64,000 bases of DNA from positions 62,001-126,000 of the forward strand of contig NZ_FNGI01000009.1 of the NCBI RefSeq assembly GCF_900102945.1. The letters are read 5' to 3'. This DNA is from Modicisalibacter muralis (lineage in GTDB: Bacteria > Pseudomonadota > Gammaproteobacteria > Pseudomonadales > Halomonadaceae). Below, in pieces: positions 61,210 to 64,000 of this stretch. Both the position numbers and the translations under genes were made by a program. Below the pieces are notes generated by a model that saw nothing but the letters and a program-made list of their open reading frames with translations, ran no database searches and was not told the origin of the DNA. Position 1 is the first letter of the stretch; the number at the start of each line of letters is the position of its first letter.

Positions 61210-62593
61210 AAGCGTGCTTCAAGTGGAATGACTTGGGCCGGGTCAACGTCTCGTAGCCGAGTCGCGACAGCGAACAGCCCCGCCCGGATTGCTTGACGCC
61301 AGTCCAGGCCAGTTCCGGGTCGAGATAGTCGCAGCGATTGGTGAATACCGTGCCGGCCTCGAGGCGCCGGGCAATCGCTTCGCCAATAGCGAGGTCGCGG
61401 GTGAACACCGCAGCGGTCAGGCCGAAGTTGCTGTCGTTCATCAGCCGCACGGCTTCGTCATCGTCGGCTACCGGCATGATGCCGATCACCGGGCCAAAGC
61501 TCTCCTTACGCATCACGCGCATCGAATGGTCGACACCGGTCAATACCTGCGGCGCCAGATAGGCGCTACCCGGTCGCGATTGCGGGTAATCGGTCGGGTC
61601 GATCCACGCCTTGGCACCGGCGGCGACCGCCTCTTCGATCTGAGTACGCACGAAATCGGCGGCCTGAGGCCGCACCATCGGCCCCAGGGTGGTTTGCGGG
61701 TCAGTGGGGTTGCCTAGCTTCAACTGTTTGACCCAGGCCACGGCGCGTTCGACGAAGGCGTCGAAAATCGTCTCGTGTACGTAAATGCGCTCGATACCGC
61801 AGCAGCTCTGCCCCGAGTTGAAGAAAGCGCCGTCCATCACCCCCGGCACTGCGTCATCCAGATCGACATCGGCACGGATATACGCCGGATCCTTGCCGCC
61901 CAGTTCCAGCCCGGTGGCGATGAAACGCCCGGCGACGCTGCGCTCGACGGCGCCACCACCGGCCACCGAACCGGTGAACGACACGTAATCGATGCGCGGG
62001 TCGCGCATCAGCGCCTCGGCGGCGTCATGCGACAAATGCAGATGCTGGAACACGCCCTCGGGCAGGCCGGCATCATCGAAAGCCTGCTGCATGCGTTCGG
62101 CACACAGCGGCACCTGCGCGGAATGCTTGAGGATTACCGCGTTGCCGGCCATGATCGCCGGCACCACCGCGTTCACCGCGGTCATGAATGGAAAGTTCCA
62201 GGGTGCGACAATCATCGCCACGCCGAGTGGCTCGCGACGGATATAGCGCGTGAAGCCCGGCTTTTCGGCCAGGCGAATCGGCGCCAACGCCTCCTCGGCC
62301 AATGCGATCATGCCCCGCGCACGCTCCTCGAAGCCGCCGATCTCGCCACCCGCCGCGGCGATCGGCCGGCCCATCTGCCAGGTCAGTTCTTCGGCAAGCG
62401 CGTCGCGCCGCGCGACGAAGGCATCGACCATCGCCAGGCACCGCCGCGCCCGCTCGGCGACCGGCACCTCGCGCCAGGCCCGCTGCGCCTCTTTGGCCCG
62501 CGCCAGTGTCGATTCGATCAGCGCCGGGTCAGCCTGCTCGCGCTCCACGTAGACCGAGCCATCGACTGGGGAAATCGTCTTCTGTATGGCCAT
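61208..62593 (-). CDS. Aldehyde dehydrogenase family protein
   Basis: This 461-residue NAD(P)+-dependent aldehyde dehydrogenase has PWNFPF (131-136), SFTGSVAGG, catalytic Glu230 in LELGGKD and catalytic Cys264 in NSGQSCCG. The ATG at 62593 gives the family-typical start; a longer frame runs into the intergenic repeat. It lies between a GS-like ligase and an iron alcohol dehydrogenase and fits the PuuC-like step (gamma-glutamyl aldehyde to acid). The specific aldehyde is not known. Confidence 0.9.
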   Translation of the reverse strand: MAIQKTISPVDGSVYVEREQADPALIESTLARAKEAQRAWREVPVAERARRCLAMVDAFVARRDALAEELTWQMGRPIAAAGGEIGGFEERARGMIALAEEALAPIRLAEKPGFTRYIRREPLGVAMIVAPWNFPFMTAVNAVVPAIMAGNAVILKHSAQVPLCAERMQQAFDDAGLPEGVFQHLHLSHDAAEALMRDPRIDYVSFTGSVAGGGAVERSVAGRFIATGLELGGKDPAYIRADVDLDDAVPGVMDGAFFNSGQSCCGIERIYVHETIFDAFVERAVAWVKQLKLGNPTDPQTTLGPMVRPQAADFVRTQIEEAVAAGAKAWIDPTDYPQSRPGSAYLAPQVLTGVDHSMRVMRKESFGPVIGIMPVADDDEAVRLMNDSNFGLTAAVFTRDLAIGEAIARRLEAGTVFTNRCDYLDPELAWTGVKQSGRGCSLSRLGYETLTRPKSFHLKHA

Positions 62594-62620
62594 GGTTCTA
62601 TTCTCTTCCTTGCAACCGAT

Positions 62621-62709
62621 TAACGATGCTTGATGCGCTGAGCGAGCGGCTTGCAGGCAAGGCGAAGCGGGACGAGCGAGCGGAGTTGACACGTAGTCAA
62701 TGAGCATCG
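62621..62709. repeat. Possible dispersed intergenic repeat element
   Basis: The 165-nt gap between the ligase and aldehyde dehydrogenase genes contains CGATGC (about 62623) and GCATCG (about 62704) as outer inverted arms, and an inner TTGAC-ACGTA-GTCAA (62686-62700). A GAGCGAGCGG-type sequence also occurs twice (about 62641 and 62674). It looks like a REP-style mobile-copy element rather than a promoter; genome-wide copies could not be checked. Confidence 0.4.
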
Positions 62710-62758
62710 CGATGTTACGCTTCAACACAGCCTGCGAGTCGCACAGCCAGTGCGACCC

Positions 62759-64000
62759 CTAGATAATCTCGAAGTAGCGATCTAGCTCCCAATCCGTAAT
62801 ATGCTTGCGAAACTCCCGCTCCTCCCACTCGCGGGTCGCCGCGAAGTGCTCGACGAAGTCATCGCCGAACAACTCGCGCGCCGGCTGCGATGCCTTGAGC
62901 CGCTGGGCGGCTTCCCACAAGGTGCGCGGTAGCGCCTGATGCTCTGGGTGTTCCAGGGTATAGGCGTTACCCTTGACCTCGTCGTCGGGCTCGAGCTTGT
63001 TCTCGATACCATACAGCCCGGCGCCGATCGCCGCCGCCAGCGCCAGGTAGGGGTTGGCATCGGCGCTGCCCAGCCGGTATTCGACACGCTGCGATTTATC
63101 CGAGCCGGGGATCACGCGCAGCGCGCAGGTGCGGTTCTCGACACCCCAGGTTGCCTCGGTGGGTGCCCAGAAGCCGGGAATCAGCCGCGTGTAACTGTTG
63201 ATGGTCGGCGAGAACATCGCCAGGAACTCGGGCATCAGCTTCTGCTGGCCGGCGACGAAATGGCGCTGCATATCGCTCATGGTGTAGGGCTTGTCGGCAT
63301 CGAAGAACGCCGACTTGCCAGTGTCGATGTCACGTAGCGAAAGGTGGATGTGCCCGCTCTGGCCGGGATAGTCCGGCGACCACTTGGCCATGAAGGTCGC
63401 CATCAGCCCGCGACGCTGCGCCCAGACCTTGGTGAAGGTCTTGAACAGCGCGCCCTTGTCGCCGGCGGCCAGCGCCCCATCGACGCCGACTGCCGCTTCC
63501 AGCACGCCGGGGCCGGTTTCGGTATGCAGGCTCTCGATGGGGAAGTCCATGGCTTCTGACAGCGCCAGCAGTTCATGATAAAGCTCGCTGTGTACCGAGC
63601 TCCTGAGCATCGAGTAGCCCATCATGTCGGGCGTCAACGGTTTCAGGTTGCGAAAGCCTTTTTCGCGGATCGACTCCGGCGTCTCCTGAAACAGGAAGAA
63701 CTCGTACTCCAGCGACCCGAAGGTCTCGAAGCCCATCTCGCGGCCACGCGCCAATACCCGCTCGAGCAAGCCACGCGGGCAGATCCGCCCCGCCGGCCCG
63801 GTAAATTCCGCCAGGAACAGCAGCATCTCGCCCTCGAAGGGGATGTCACGGCAGCTTTCGGGGACGATTTTCAACGGCGCATCCGGGTAGCCGGTATGCC
63901 AGCCGGTAAACTTGACGTTGTCGTAGAGCTCGTCCTTGCTGTCCCAGCCCAACACCACGTCGCAGAACGCGAAACCTTCCTCCAGTGCGGAAAGAAACTT
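62759..64000 (-). CDS. Glutamine-synthetase-like gamma-glutamyl ligase (5'-truncated by window edge)
   Basis: At least 413 residues of a glutamine synthetase fold are visible; the frame continues past 64000 (EEGFAFCDVVLGWDSKDELY), so the start is outside. Active-site regions include GSLEYEFFLF (metal Glu), HTETGPGVLEAAVG, SGHIHLSL and ENRTCALRVIPGS. The canonical adenylylation motif NLYDLP is absent (the equivalent region reads GNAYTLEHPEHQ), as in PuuA/GlnA3-GlnA4-type ligases rather than housekeeping GlnA. It probably gamma-glutamylates an amine at the expense of ATP. Confidence 0.88.
   Translation of the reverse strand, partial: KFLSALEEGFAFCDVVLGWDSKDELYDNVKFTGWHTGYPDAPLKIVPESCRDIPFEGEMLLFLAEFTGPAGRICPRGLLERVLARGREMGFETFGSLEYEFFLFQETPESIREKGFRNLKPLTPDMMGYSMLRSSVHSELYHELLALSEAMDFPIESLHTETGPGVLEAAVGVDGALAAGDKGALFKTFTKVWAQRRGLMATFMAKWSPDYPGQSGHIHLSLRDIDTGKSAFFDADKPYTMSDMQRHFVAGQQKLMPEFLAMFSPTINSYTRLIPGFWAPTEATWGVENRTCALRVIPGSDKSQRVEYRLGSADANPYLALAAAIGAGLYGIENKLEPDDEVKGNAYTLEHPEHQALPRTLWEAAQRLKASQPARELFGDDFVEHFAATREWEEREFRKHITDWELDRYFEII

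Overview
The window reads as one contiguous stretch of a GC-rich, heterotrophic gammaproteobacterial chromosome, most likely Halomonas or a close Halomonadaceae relative. This is inferred from gene content: choline-O-sulfate and choline uptake, a PHA phasin, an orphan type VI secretion module, many amino-acid and organic-acid transporters, and GCG/GAC-rich codon use. No rRNA, tRNA, CRISPR array, transposase or prophage gene was found. Both edges cut through genes: a sugar-phosphate isomerase on the left and a glutamine-synthetase-like ligase on the right.

Layout. 1-9.5 kb: sugar isomerase plus MFS sugar/nucleoside permease, DUF192 protein, NCS2 nucleobase permease, phasin, serine/threonine dehydratase, and a DUF1656-HlyD-FUSC aromatic-acid efflux operon. 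9.7-14.3 kb: a complete branched-chain amino-acid ABC transporter (livFGMH plus binding protein) with an internal terminator. 14.7-16.2 kb: two glutathione S-transferases (YfcG-like and LigE-like). 16.6-25.3 kb: lactate/glycolate permease, glycolate oxidase glcDEF, glcG and malate synthase G, a glycolate-to-malate module with recognisable operator candidates. 25.5-31.7 kb: LysR regulator divergent from choline sulfatase betC, a SulP transporter and betT. 32-39.5 kb: hcp, vgrG, DUF4123 adaptor, lipase-fold effector, WD40-like lipoprotein and a second lipoprotein. This is an orphan T6SS effector/immunity island whose distal part is AT-richer. 39.6-51.5 kb: GNAT-nitrilase fusion, MtfA-like peptidase, LysR plus choline/betaine binding protein, VTT membrane protein, GT4 glycosyltransferase, DmlR-like LysR plus tartrate/D-malate dehydrogenase, lipocalin, DUF1338 dioxygenase and AstE. 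51.7-54.9 kb: a polar amino-acid ABC transporter. 55.1-59 kb: a tiny secreted peptide, a frameshifted isoaspartyl dipeptidase, SstT and CorA. 59-64 kb, minus strand: glutamine-synthetase-like ligase, aldehyde dehydrogenase, iron alcohol dehydrogenase and a class-I glutamine amidotransferase.

The most interesting items are: (i) the last cluster, which looks like a Puu-type gamma-glutamylation pathway in which an alcohol dehydrogenase replaces the amine oxidase, suggesting an amino-alcohol substrate; (ii) the non-coding segment inside that operon, with four ~29-nt-spaced hairpins whose stems differ but stay paired, followed by a 7-nt tandem repeat that puts 13 evenly spaced GGG tracts on the sense strand; (iii) the orphan T6SS effector module; (iv) a 46-codon secreted-peptide gene with a near-ideal ribosome binding site; (v) an isoaspartyl dipeptidase that carries both a 1-nt deletion and loss of a metal-binding His; and (vi) two long perfect palindromes centred on CCTAGG.
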